A DNA stretch of 64,000 nucleotides from positions 124,001 to 188,000 of the forward strand of contig NZ_JAQBOF010000027.1 in NCBI RefSeq assembly GCF_028288185.1. The letters are read 5' to 3'. This document shows positions 9,049 through 17,012 of the stretch, piece by piece. The stretch's first letter is position 1. Each line of letters begins with the position of its first letter. This DNA is from Mucilaginibacter sp. Lineage in GTDB: Bacteria; Bacteroidota; Bacteroidia; Sphingobacteriales; Sphingobacteriaceae. The notes under the pieces are model-generated. The model saw nothing but the letters and a program-made list of their open reading frames with translations, was not told where the DNA came from and searched no databases. The translations under genes and the position numbers were made by a program.

Positions 9049-10110
9049 ATGAAAAAGATAGTCGGGATCTCCATACTGATTTTTGCAAGCATCATATTTA
9101 TCGTTAGCGCTGTTAGCGAGCTTACCAACTCTTTTTTCGAGTTGAGGCGCAAACCGTCTGCCCTTAAACACTGGTGGGGGTCAGACAAGGGCGGCACAGG
9201 CGATCTTTACGGCTTTACCTGCCTACCTCAATTTAACGTTCAGGACACATCTGTACTTAGAAAGCCTGATTGTAGTGGCGCTATCAAAAGCTACAACATC
9301 TATGCGTTGACGGATAGTTATACCGAAGATATTTTTAAACATCCCGATTATTTCTGCGGGGCGGGTAAATGTGGCTATGCGTTTTCAAATAATGGAGACG
9401 TGCTGCCCGTTTACCTGGATAGAACAAAGAAAAACATTGTGATGATAGAATGTGTGGAAAGAAACGTTAGAACAAGCTTGGCTGACACCTCATATTTAAC
9501 ACGGTTTATTACTGTTTCAGAAAAAAAAATAAACGAAACGAAGGCAGCGGAAAGAGCGCATAATTTTCATTTTCACTTCAATATCAAGAATTTAGATGGC
9601 GATTACGAGACCAATATCTGGGATTATCGTTTTTTGAGGCCACTAAAACAATTAAAAGCAAAGCTCACCTTTAACTGGTTTAACAGAACCTATGTGGATG
9701 CATTGGTGTCGCCGGATGGTAAATACTTGTTATATCAATCTACGGTTGATACTTCGTTTTTACAAAGCTCATACCGACCAATAGGTGATACAGAGTTAAA
9801 AGCAATTATAACAACCTTGAATAAAGTTTATGATCATTACAGGCGGTTGGGTTTTGATGAAGTTTACCTGTCCATAATACCCAACCCGGCTACTATCCTT
9901 TACCCCAACTACAAAGGATTAAAGTACAACCTGTTGATACCAAAATTAGAAAATGACCCTTCATTAAAATTAAAAGTTTTTGACATTTATCAGCTGTTTA
10001 AAAACAGTCCGGAAAAAAACAAGCTTTATCAGCATTCAGATACGCACTGGACCAGATTTGGAAGTATGGTGTGGCTAAATGAATTTAACAGGAAGATGGC
10101 GCTCAATTAA
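9049..10110 (+). CDS. DHHW/AlgX-like SGNH acetyltransferase partner
   Basis: 353 residues counted from the ATG at 9049; an upstream in-frame ATG at 9004 lies inside the preceding gene and is unlikely. An N-terminal membrane anchor (about 2-22) precedes a periplasmic SGNH-like domain. ALTDSYTED near residue 84 looks like the nucleophile block. SDTHWTRFG near 329-337 is the D-x-H-W catalytic signature of AlgJ/AlgX proteins, which transfer acetyl groups to polymers. It is translationally coupled to the MBOAT gene. The middle region is poorly conserved in appearance and its acceptor is unknown. Confidence 0.82.
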   Translation: MKKIVGISILIFASIIFIVSAVSELTNSFFELRRKPSALKHWWGSDKGGTGDLYGFTCLPQFNVQDTSVLRKPDCSGAIKSYNIYALTDSYTEDIFKHPDYFCGAGKCGYAFSNNGDVLPVYLDRTKKNIVMIECVERNVRTSLADTSYLTRFITVSEKKINETKAAERAHNFHFHFNIKNLDGDYETNIWDYRFLRPLKQLKAKLTFNWFNRTYVDALVSPDGKYLLYQSTVDTSFLQSSYRPIGDTELKAIITTLNKVYDHYRRLGFDEVYLSIIPNPATILYPNYKGLKYNLLIPKLENDPSLKLKVFDIYQLFKNSPEKNKLYQHSDTHWTRFGSMVWLNEFNRKMALN

Positions 10111-10132
10111 TAATAACTACAATTTAATATTT

Positions 10133-10166
10133 AGCCTGTAGTCGGTATTATCACGACAAACAGGCG
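10133..10166. terminator. Tail-to-tail hairpin
   Basis: GCCTGT (10134-10139) pairs with ACAGGC (10160-10165), with an inner GTCG/CGAC pairing. It lies between the convergent DHHW and ATPase genes. There is no strong T tract, so a bidirectional terminator role is likely but not certain. Confidence 0.45.
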
Positions 10167-10168
10167 AT

Positions 10169-11281
10169 CTAATTCACCACTTCAATTTCTCCACCAAATC
10201 TTTTCACCAACCTAAACACCGTAGTATAGGGCCTGCCGGTTTCGGCGGCTATCTGGCGCGTGGTGCGGCCCTGTTGATGCAGTTGGATAATGCGGTCCTC
10301 GGTGCTTTTGCGTTGTTGTTCGGTAAAGTGCAGCAGGTGGTCGGCTTCCGTGGCGGGGCCAATAAATTCGAAATGTAAATTGTTATAAGGTTTTAGGACC
10401 TGGCAGAGGTACACGTTATTGGCACCGTAAACCTGTGTGCCGCTGCGCTGTTTGATCTGTTTAAGATAACGCAGATCGGTTTGTGCCTGGCTCTCACCAA
10501 TGGCAAATGCGCTGTCGGCGAAGTTGAGCAGCATTTTACTGCCTTGCAGATCATTACGGGTAACGGGCTTGGCGGGGTTACGTTTGGGCGTATGCGCCAG
10601 TACCAATACCGATAGGCCGTATTTATTTTTAAGCGTTTGCAGGTTTTGCATCAGGCTAACGGCAGTAGCCGCGGCCTGGGTGCCGGTGCGCAGGCAGGTA
10701 ATATTATCAATAATAACGATACGCGCCTTACTGGTTATGATAGTGTTTTCGAGCGCGTTGCTGATATAAGCATGATAGCTGTCAAACTTATGCGCACCAT
10801 CGGCATCGGGGTTAATAACCACGCGGTAAAAATTATCACCGAATTGGTGCTGCCCGTGCAGGTCGCTGGTATAACGCTTGGCAAATTGTCGGTCGTTTAG
10901 CTCGAAATCAAAATACAAAACGGTTAATGCTTGCTGCTTCATGGTAAAACGGGGGATAGGAGTGCCCCGGCTAAGGGCATCGCCAATTTGCACGGCCAGT
11001 ATGGATTTGCCTACGTTGGTATCGGCAAATAAAATACAAAGCTCGCCCTCATACCAAAAATCGCCGAAAAGCATACCGGCCTGCGGTTGACTGTCGGCTA
11101 TTTGCAGGAAATCGGCAGCAGGTTTAATTAGGAACGCATCTTTGCTGTCAGCCGGGCTTCGCAGCAGGTTATTTAATATTTTGGTTTGTTTGGCCGTGAT
11201 GGTGCCACGAGCAGCGGAGCGGATCAGTTCGATCTCTAACGGCCGCTCATAATAATGATCGGGTCTGTCGTAATTGTTCAT
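10169..11281 (-). CDS. Solitary RepA-like RecA-fold ATPase with C-terminal helix-turn-helix
   Basis: 370 residues. The Walker A motif is ADTNVGKS (86-93), Walker B is IVIIDN (about 188-193), and LAHTPKR (228-234) fits the RecA/RepA sensor region. Residues about 326-361 (RIIQLHQQGRTTRQIAAETG and onward) form a recombinase-type helix-turn-helix. RepA/AAA_25 ATPases are usually replicative helicases or loaders on plasmids and phages. Here no primase, integrase or partition gene is adjacent. The gene looks more G+C-rich than its neighbours, which suggests transfer. Directly upstream lie a REP-like palindrome and a GTGATCC-rich element, possibly bound by the HTH. Its function is not known. Confidence 0.75.
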   Translation of the reverse strand: MNNYDRPDHYYERPLEIELIRSAARGTITAKQTKILNNLLRSPADSKDAFLIKPAADFLQIADSQPQAGMLFGDFWYEGELCILFADTNVGKSILAVQIGDALSRGTPIPRFTMKQQALTVLYFDFELNDRQFAKRYTSDLHGQHQFGDNFYRVVINPDADGAHKFDSYHAYISNALENTIITSKARIVIIDNITCLRTGTQAAATAVSLMQNLQTLKNKYGLSVLVLAHTPKRNPAKPVTRNDLQGSKMLLNFADSAFAIGESQAQTDLRYLKQIKQRSGTQVYGANNVYLCQVLKPYNNLHFEFIGPATEADHLLHFTEQQRKSTEDRIIQLHQQGRTTRQIAAETGRPYTTVFRLVKRFGGEIEVVN

Positions 11282-11354
11282 AAAATTATTGGGATTACTG
11301 CAAGGTACGGCGATTTGCTAAAAGTTATGGTGACAGTAGTTTGTCAGTAACTTT

Positions 11355-11450
11355 TTTGTCATTGCGAGCGAAGCGTGGCAATCGCAAGGAGAAAACCGTA
11401 GACTTAGCAGCGTGCGATTGCCGCGCTCGTTCCTCGCTCGCAATGACAAA
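11355..11450. repeat. REP-like extragenic palindrome
   Basis: A long imperfect palindrome. One arm starts TTTGTCATTGCGAGCGAAGC and continues through GGCAATCGCA. The other runs TGCGATTGCC through CTCGCTCGCAATGACAAA. GTCATTGCGAGCGAAGC-type units are widely dispersed extragenic repeats, often spread by RAYT (REP-associated tyrosine) transposases. No such transposase is present here. Confidence 0.75.
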
Positions 11451-11455
11451 TAAAG

Positions 11456-11677
11456 CTATACATAAGAATCTTAGGTATGATCCACTTTAGGTGATCCAAT
11501 CAAAATTTCAGCAAAAAGCCAAAATAACATAAACGGCTTATTATCAAATATTTATTATAATTAACTTAAAGTATTACAAGTGATCCAGTGTGATCCGCTT
11601 TAAAAGCTAATTGATTTATTTACAATTAATTATAGAAAATAGATGATCCAGGTGATCCATTTTTTTAATTGGATCAC
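11456..11677 (+). repeat. GTGATCC-word element, copy A
   Basis: A 222-base non-coding element. In order it has CTATAC, a TAAGAATCTTA dyad, TGATCCA (11478), GTGATCCA (11491), about 80 AT-rich bases, GTGATCCA (11580), GTGATCCG (11590), about 46 AT-rich bases, TGATCCA (11644) and GTGATCCA (11652). The last word pairs with TGGATCAC (11670-11677) to give an 8-base stem with a 10-base loop. The same order of words occurs inverted at 62162-62372. It begins six bases after the REP-like palindrome. Repeated words beside a RepA-like ATPase recall plasmid iterons, but the spacing is irregular. Its role is unknown. Confidence 0.7.
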
Positions 11678-11684
11678 CCAACAA

Positions 11685-11724
11685 CAAAAAGGCGGCTTGA
11701 GAGTGATCCCTAGTCGCCTTTGTA
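11685..11724 (-). terminator. Terminator of the sulfate assimilation operon
   Basis: Read on the minus strand, AAAGGCGACT pairs with AGCCGCCTTT (outer positions 11721 and 11688, one G-U pair), followed by a T tract. It lies 20 bases after the cysN stop codon. Its loop contains a further GTGATCC word (11703-11709). Confidence 0.8.
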
Positions 11725-11741
11725 TAGTATATCTAAATCTA

Positions 11742-12992
11742 TTAATCAGCCACGTTACGCAACATTACAGCGCCTACGGTAACATTAGTGCGGCTGTCAA
11801 TAATAATAGCGCCACCATTAGCTTTGTTATCCTGGTAGCGGTCAAACGCTAAGGGATCTGCGGTTTTGATAATGATACGGCCTATATCGTTTAGTCTAAA
11901 ATCATCACTTTGTTCTTTTTCAAGTGTGTTGATATTAACCTTATAAAGTGTTTCTTGTATTTTACAACGGGTTACTTTACTATTATGTTGTATAAAGTAA
12001 GTGTGGCTGGTATCTAACGCGCGGGTATCCATCCAGCAAAGATCGGCCTCAATTAGTTGCGATACTTCAGGCTGATAGCTACTGTTTACCAATAGGTCAC
12101 CACGACTGATGTCGATCTCGTCCTTTAAATGTACGGTTACAGACATTCCGGCTAAAGCCTCTTCGGGTTCTTTATCTAACAACTCAATTTTTGTAATGGT
12201 TGATTTAAAACCCGATGGCAATACCGTAACCTTATCATTCACTTTAAATGACCCTGAAGACACACGACCCGCGTAACCACGGTAATCATGCAGTTCATCC
12301 GTTTGAGGGCGTATAACCCATTGTATGGGCAAACGCGCGTGTTCTGTGCTGTTATCAACACTTACATCAATAGTTTCCAGGAAATGCAAAAGACTTTCGC
12401 CTTTATACCAGCTCATGTTGGATGAGTTGTTTACGATGTTATCGCCTTTAAGTGCGCTTACGGGAATAGGATGGACGTTCTTTAATCCAACCTTACCGGC
12501 TAAGGTATTGTAGTCTTTTAATATGTTGTTATAAACATCTTCGCTATAATCAACCATATCCATTTTGTTGATACAAACTACCACCTGCTCTATACCTAAT
12601 AATGCTACCAGGAACGAGTGACGTATAGTTTGCTCAATAACACCTTTACGTGCATCGATTAAAATGATTGCAAGGTTGGCGTTAGAAGCACCGGTTACCA
12701 TGTTACGGGTATACTGAATATGTCCCGGAGTATCGGCAATAATGAATTTGCGTTTTTCGGTTTGGAAGTATTTGTACGCAACATCAATAGTAATACCTTG
12801 CTCACGCTCGGCTTTAAGGCCATCGGTTAAAATAGCAAGGTCAATACTACCATCATCGTTCTTACGGTTTGATGAATGTAAAGCTTCCAGTTGATCTGCT
12901 AATATAGAGTCGCTATCATACAGCAATCTACCAATCAGGGTACTTTTACCATCATCAACACTACCTGCAGTTATAAATTTTAAAATATCCAT
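11742..12992 (-). CDS. cysN: Sulfate adenylyltransferase subunit 1 (GTPase)
   Basis: 416 residues from the ATG at 12990-12992 (MDILKFITAG). An open frame extends 45 codons further upstream into repeat and cysD sequence, and its residues are not family-like. CysN is the regulatory GTPase of ATP sulfurylase, which makes adenosine 5'-phosphosulfate from sulfate and ATP. The translation-factor-like G domain shows GSVDDGKST (about 9-17), DTPGH, and NKMD. It is a plain CysN without a fused APS kinase domain. That agrees with the APS-type reductase encoded in the same operon. It is the last gene before the terminator. Confidence 0.95.
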   Translation of the reverse strand: MDILKFITAGSVDDGKSTLIGRLLYDSDSILADQLEALHSSNRKNDDGSIDLAILTDGLKAEREQGITIDVAYKYFQTEKRKFIIADTPGHIQYTRNMVTGASNANLAIILIDARKGVIEQTIRHSFLVALLGIEQVVVCINKMDMVDYSEDVYNNILKDYNTLAGKVGLKNVHPIPVSALKGDNIVNNSSNMSWYKGESLLHFLETIDVSVDNSTEHARLPIQWVIRPQTDELHDYRGYAGRVSSGSFKVNDKVTVLPSGFKSTITKIELLDKEPEEALAGMSVTVHLKDEIDISRGDLLVNSSYQPEVSQLIEADLCWMDTRALDTSHTYFIQHNSKVTRCKIQETLYKVNINTLEKEQSDDFRLNDIGRIIIKTADPLAFDRYQDNKANGGAIIIDSRTNVTVGAVMLRNVAD

Positions 12993-13000
12993 AATTATAA

Positions 13001-13031
13001 TTTCGGATTTCGGATTTTCGATTTCGGATTT
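13001..13031. repeat. Short tandem TTCGGATT repeats between cysD and cysN
   Basis: TTCGGATT occurs at 13002, 13009 and 13023 in the 64-base spacer between cysD and cysN. Related words occur at 61633-61654 (AATCCGAA, CATCCGAA) and in the inverted repeat at 7417-7470. The spacing suggests slippage-type expansion. Confidence 0.6.
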
Positions 13032-13056
13032 AGATCCATAATTAAAGATTCGAAAT

Positions 13057-13965
13057 TTAGAAATATCCCCCTTTCTTTCTGTCTTCCATCGCTGCTTCTG
13101 ATACCTTATCATCCATACGGGCGCCACGTTCGCTGATTTTTGATTCGCTTATCTCATTAATGATATCATCAATTAAAAAAGCGTCCGATGCAACAGCTGC
13201 AGTACAGGTCATGTCGCCAACAGTCCGGAAGCGTACTGTTCTGCGTTCAATAATATCATCCTTGTCCATATTTAAAACAGGGGAGGCTGCCATTAACTGG
13301 CCATTGCGTACAATAGTATCACGCTCGTGCGCAAAATATATACTCGGAAGTTCTATTTTTTCTCTACGGATATAGTTCCAAACGTCTAATTCGGTCCAGT
13401 TACTGATAGGGAACACCCTCACATTTTCACCTTTATGTATTTTGCCGTTGTAGATATTCCATAATTCGGGGCGCTGGCGTTTGGGATCCCATTGACCAAA
13501 CTCATCACGTACCGAAAAGATGCGCTCTTTAGACCTGGCCTTTTCCTCATCACGACGTGCACCACCTATACAGGCATCAAATTTATGCTCGGCGATGGTG
13601 TCTAACAAGGTTACGGTTTGCAAAGCGTTACGGCTGGCATTCTTGCCTTTTTGCTCTACTACTTTGCCCTGATCTATTGAATCTTGTACGTTACCAACTA
13701 TTAGTCGTTCGCCCAGGCGTTTAACCATAGCATCGCGGTATTCAATAGTTTCTATAAAATTATGGCCGGTATCAATATGTACCAGTGGAAAAGGAAACTT
13801 ACCCGGACGAAAAGCCTTCTCGGCCAAACGTACCAGTGTAATAGAATCTTTTCCTCCCGAAAATAAAAGCGCAGGGCGCTCAAACTGGCCGGCTACCTCA
13901 CGCAGAATATGTATCGCTTCTGCTTCAAGCTCGTCTAAATAATCCAGTTGGTTGTGTTTGTTCAT
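13057..13965 (-). CDS. cysD: Sulfate adenylyltransferase subunit 2
   Basis: 302 residues, typical for CysD. It is the catalytic subunit of ATP sulfurylase, an N-type ATP pyrophosphatase that forms APS from sulfate and ATP together with CysN. The PP-loop SGGKDSITL lies near residues 36-44. VHIDTGHNF and GGARRDEEKARSKERIFS are both family signatures. The ATG at 13963-13965 is preceded by a perfect 16-base tandem duplication in the spacer to cysH. It is the fifth of six genes in the sulfate operon. Confidence 0.96.
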   Translation of the reverse strand: MNKHNQLDYLDELEAEAIHILREVAGQFERPALLFSGGKDSITLVRLAEKAFRPGKFPFPLVHIDTGHNFIETIEYRDAMVKRLGERLIVGNVQDSIDQGKVVEQKGKNASRNALQTVTLLDTIAEHKFDACIGGARRDEEKARSKERIFSVRDEFGQWDPKRQRPELWNIYNGKIHKGENVRVFPISNWTELDVWNYIRREKIELPSIYFAHERDTIVRNGQLMAASPVLNMDKDDIIERRTVRFRTVGDMTCTAAVASDAFLIDDIINEISESKISERGARMDDKVSEAAMEDRKKGGYF

Positions 13966-13967
13966 TA

Positions 13968-13999
13968 ATTAGTGAATGAGTGAATTAGTGAATGAGTGA
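13968..13999. repeat. Two perfect copies of a 16-base tandem repeat
   Basis: ATTAGTGAATGAGTGA occurs at 13968-13983 and again at 13984-13999, immediately upstream of the cysD start codon in the 83-base gap to cysH. A diverged, inverted relative (ATTCAATCATTCATTAAT) lies at about 14025-14042. Repeat copy number could affect cysD translation. Confidence 0.75.
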
Positions 14000-14048
14000 G
14001 TTGTTATTCGATTGTAATCAATAATTCAATCATTCATTAATTTAGTAA

Positions 14049-14765
14049 TTATTTATTGTCAATTATTAACTCGTGCAGGCCGCATTCTTTTTTTGATTGG
14101 TCTTCCCACCACCAGCGTCCTGCTCTAAAATCTTCGCCTTCTCTAATCGCCCTTGTACATGGCTGGCACCCAATACTTGGGAAGCCTTTGTCATGTAAGG
14201 TATTATAAGGTACGTTATGTTTTTTTATGTATTCTTTTACTTCGTCCAACGTCCAGCTAAAAATAGGGTGGAACTTAACCAGATTATGTGCCTCATCCCA
14301 TTCTACATTATGCATCTCATGGCGATTTACAGATTGCTCTGCACGTATACCGGTTATCCAGCATTTATTGCCTGCTAAAGCCCTTTTTAAAGGTTCTACC
14401 TTACGGATACCGCAGCACTCCTTACGATTCTCTACAGATTCATAAAAACTGCTCGGGCCTTTTTCGTTCAGCATTTTCTCCAACGGCTCATTTTGCGGAT
14501 AGTAGGCATAAACAGGTTTACCATACATTTCCATGGTACGGTTCCAAACATAGTACGTTTCCGGAAATATGCGGCCCGTTTCCAGTGTGAAAACTTTAAT
14601 GGGGATATTGTTGGTAAAGATCATGTGAGTGATTGCCTGATCTTCCCAGCCAAAGCTGGTAGAAAACACGATCTCGCCCGGAAAGTGTTCGGCTAATTTA
14701 GTTAAAGCCGTTACAGGATCTAGTCCCGCGGTTAATTGCTTTATATCTTCTACCTGGGTACTCAT
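14049..14765 (-). CDS. cysH: Adenylyl-sulfate (APS) reductase, iron-sulfur type
   Basis: 238 residues. It reduces APS to sulfite and AMP using thioredoxin. Four cysteines that bind a [4Fe-4S] cluster are visible: Cys117-Cys118 (ECCGIRK) and Cys200-x-x-Cys203 (GCQPC). The catalytic cysteine is Cys228 in the ECGLH motif. The paired-cysteine cluster marks the APS-specific rather than the PAPS-specific enzyme, so no APS kinase is needed. The start overlaps the stop of the upstream fusion gene by one base (TAATG), indicating coupled translation. Confidence 0.93.
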   Translation of the reverse strand: MSTQVEDIKQLTAGLDPVTALTKLAEHFPGEIVFSTSFGWEDQAITHMIFTNNIPIKVFTLETGRIFPETYYVWNRTMEMYGKPVYAYYPQNEPLEKMLNEKGPSSFYESVENRKECCGIRKVEPLKRALAGNKCWITGIRAEQSVNRHEMHNVEWDEAHNLVKFHPIFSWTLDEVKEYIKKHNVPYNTLHDKGFPSIGCQPCTRAIREGEDFRAGRWWWEDQSKKECGLHELIIDNK

Positions 14766-16270
14766 TACAATATTTTAGTTACAAAGGTAATAATGCTTTT
14801 AAGACTTATCAATATAACTATTACAGCTACCGACATCATTATTGCCTTGGTGGATATTTTGTTAGATATTTTTGCCGCTATTGGTGATGCTAATGCGCTG
14901 CCCAAAACCAGGCCCGCAACAGCCTCCCAATGCGCGCCATTTAACATGGTGATAAATGTTAGAGAGCTCATTAGGGCGATAAAAAACCTTGATAGTTTTA
15001 CAGTACCTAACGAAAAACGAGGGCTACGGCCACCAGCAATTAAGGTAGATAATACGATAGATCCCCAACCGCCGCCGCCAACAGCATCAATAAAACCACC
15101 ACCAAAACCTAAAAATGATATCCTTTTGATTTTGCCGCCTACACGTTTACGTTTTAAGTTAAGTCCTTTCGAAAATATTACAACACCTAAAATAAGGGTG
15201 TATAAAGAAACTACAGGTTTTGAATACTGGCTATAATGCTCTAATGATGATAGTATATAAGCGCCTAGTACAGCACCTATTATACCAGGTATTAGTAACA
15301 ATTTAAATAATTTCCAGTTAACATTGCCCATGCGGTAATGCATCCAGCCGGCTATGCCGTTGCTAAGTATCTCTGATAAATGCACGCCCATACTAGCTGA
15401 AGCAGGAGGGATGCCCATGGACAAAGAGAATGTGGTAGATGTTACGCCATAAGACATACCTATAGCACCATCAATTAAGGCAAAAACAAACCCGGCCCCT
15501 AAGAAATAATAAAATATAGGATTGATCTCTTGTGCATAAGTCCTAAATTCAGGCTCGTTAAACCATAAAGCGATTACGGCCACACCAATAGAAAATATGA
15601 TAGATAACCAAATTAGCCACTTTAAGTTTTTACGTTCGGCTTTTTGTTCTACCAGAACAGATGTTACTTTATTCAGTCTTTTAACCTTATCTGCAAAATC
15701 ACCGCTTAATGTGTTGCGGAGGTTACTCATTTGCTGTAACGATATATCCAGTTCGGCCGGTAGGCTTTCGTTTAAAACTTCTTTCAAACGTTTAGCAATA
15801 GTAGGCGATTTACCGTTAGTTGATATGCCAATTTTAAGGTCGCCCTTTTGAACTATAGATCCTAAATAAAAATCACACAACTCAGGTTTGTCGGCTACGT
15901 TTATCAATAGCTTACGCTGATGTGCTGATTCCCTAATATATTGATTCAGTTTTGAATCATCAGTAGCAGCAATTACCAAGTCTGCATTATCCAAGTCATT
16001 ATTGGTAAAAGCTTTTTCAATGATCTTAATAGTTGGGTAAGTTATAGACAGATCTCTAATTTTCTGAATCACAGTTTTAGCTACTACTGTAACTCTTGCA
16101 TCGTGGCTATTATGCAAAATAGCATTTAGCTTTTCTAAGCCAACATTACCGGCACCAATAAGTACAGTATGCAATTCATTCAGTTTTAAAAAAACAGGAA
16201 ACAATTGATTGCCGCCGGTATTTTCATCCTGAACTGTAGTAAGTTCATTATTTTCCGGTAACAACGTCAT
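14765..16270 (-). CDS. Fusion: siroheme synthase (Met8-like) N-domain with TSUP sulfite-exporter-type permease
   Basis: 501 residues with two distinct halves. Residues 1-215 resemble precorrin-2 dehydrogenase/ferrochelatase: the NAD-binding GAGNVGLEK (39-47), AATDD with the candidate catalytic Asp105, and a GKSP segment at 153-156. Residues 217-501 form about eight membrane helices of the TauE/SafE (TSUP) family, with a glycine-rich GFGGGFIDAVGGGGWG repeat signature. The first half would finish siroheme for the sulfite reductase in this operon. The second half would move sulfite, sulfate or an organosulfonate. It overlaps cobA by 23 bases. The frame is uninterrupted, so the fusion is real in this sequence. 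Confidence 0.88.
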   Translation of the reverse strand: MTLLPENNELTTVQDENTGGNQLFPVFLKLNELHTVLIGAGNVGLEKLNAILHNSHDARVTVVAKTVIQKIRDLSITYPTIKIIEKAFTNNDLDNADLVIAATDDSKLNQYIRESAHQRKLLINVADKPELCDFYLGSIVQKGDLKIGISTNGKSPTIAKRLKEVLNESLPAELDISLQQMSNLRNTLSGDFADKVKRLNKVTSVLVEQKAERKNLKWLIWLSIIFSIGVAVIALWFNEPEFRTYAQEINPIFYYFLGAGFVFALIDGAIGMSYGVTSTTFSLSMGIPPASASMGVHLSEILSNGIAGWMHYRMGNVNWKLFKLLLIPGIIGAVLGAYILSSLEHYSQYSKPVVSLYTLILGVVIFSKGLNLKRKRVGGKIKRISFLGFGGGFIDAVGGGGWGSIVLSTLIAGGRSPRFSLGTVKLSRFFIALMSSLTFITMLNGAHWEAVAGLVLGSALASPIAAKISNKISTKAIMMSVAVIVILISLKSIITFVTKIL

Positions 16271-17012
16271 GTGTTTTTCTACGTGATTGGAATAAAGGAT
16301 GCAATGCTACTACTTCGCCAAGTATGATAATAGCAGGCGAGGTGAGATTATTTTCCTTAACAATTTCTACTATGTTATCTACAACACCGATAGCTAATTT
16401 CTCTTGCGGGGTCGACCCGTTTTGGATCACCGCTACCGGTAGTTTGTTTTTATCTTCTTTTTTAAATATTTCTATAATCTCTGCCAGCTTATTTAATCCC
16501 ATTAAAACAACAACTGTAGCCCGGCTGCGTGCAGCTTCATACAGATCGTTTGATATATTGCCGTTGCTTGTTGTGCCGGTAACCACCCAAAAACTCTCGC
16601 TTAAACCACGATGCGTAACCGGGATATGCTGTAAACCCGGAACAGAAATGGAACTTGATATACCCGGAATAACTTGTGCGGGTATATTATGCGCGGCTGC
16701 ATAATCCAACTCTTCATAACCACGGCCAAATACAAACGGATCACCACCTTTTAGCCTTACAACATGGCCATAATTAATAGCATAATCAACCAGTAATTTG
16801 TTTACAGCATCTTGTGAATAGGAGTGATCGCCTGAGCGTTTGCCAACGTAAATTTTCTCGGCATTTTTGGCAAAATCTAATAACTCTTCATTAACTAAAG
16901 CGTCATACAAAACCACATCCGCGGTTTGTAATGCTTTAATGCCTTTTAATGTTATCAAGTCAGCATCACCAGGACCCGCACCAACTAACGTTATTTTGGG
17001 GTACTTACTCAT
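16248..17012 (-). CDS. cobA: Uroporphyrinogen-III C-methyltransferase (SUMT)
   Basis: 254 residues, the length of a single-domain SUMT. It uses two SAM molecules to make precorrin-2, the siroheme precursor. Signature segments are VGAGPGDADLITLKG (about 11-25), VRLKGGDPFVFGRG (about 85-98) and the PGISSS loop. The start lies within the end of the sulfite reductase gene (four-base overlap), and the stop lies within the next gene. Together with the Met8-like half downstream it supplies siroheme to the reductase. Confidence 0.95.
   Translation of the reverse strand: MSKYPKITLVGAGPGDADLITLKGIKALQTADVVLYDALVNEELLDFAKNAEKIYVGKRSGDHSYSQDAVNKLLVDYAINYGHVVRLKGGDPFVFGRGYEELDYAAAHNIPAQVIPGISSSISVPGLQHIPVTHRGLSESFWVVTGTTSNGNISNDLYEAARSRATVVVLMGLNKLAEIIEIFKKEDKNKLPVAVIQNGSTPQEKLAIGVVDNIVEIVKENNLTSPAIIILGEVVALHPLFQSRRKTHDVVTGK

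Noticed and set aside
11456..11677. Reading the GTGATCC words as a CRISPR array
   Set aside because: Words are only 7-8 bases, spacing is irregular (2 to about 80 bases), and no cas genes are present.
12993..13127. Longer CysN start at 13127
   Set aside because: The extra 45 codons read through spacer repeats and the end of cysD; the family begins MDILKFITAG.
14736..15236. A 166-codon plus-strand open frame
   Set aside because: Antisense to the well-supported siroheme synthase/TSUP fusion; its residues are proline/isoleucine-rich as expected for the complement.
16434..16441. GGATCACC words inside cobA as further copies of the GTGATCC element
   Set aside because: They are isolated, lie in conserved coding sequence and lack the surrounding architecture.
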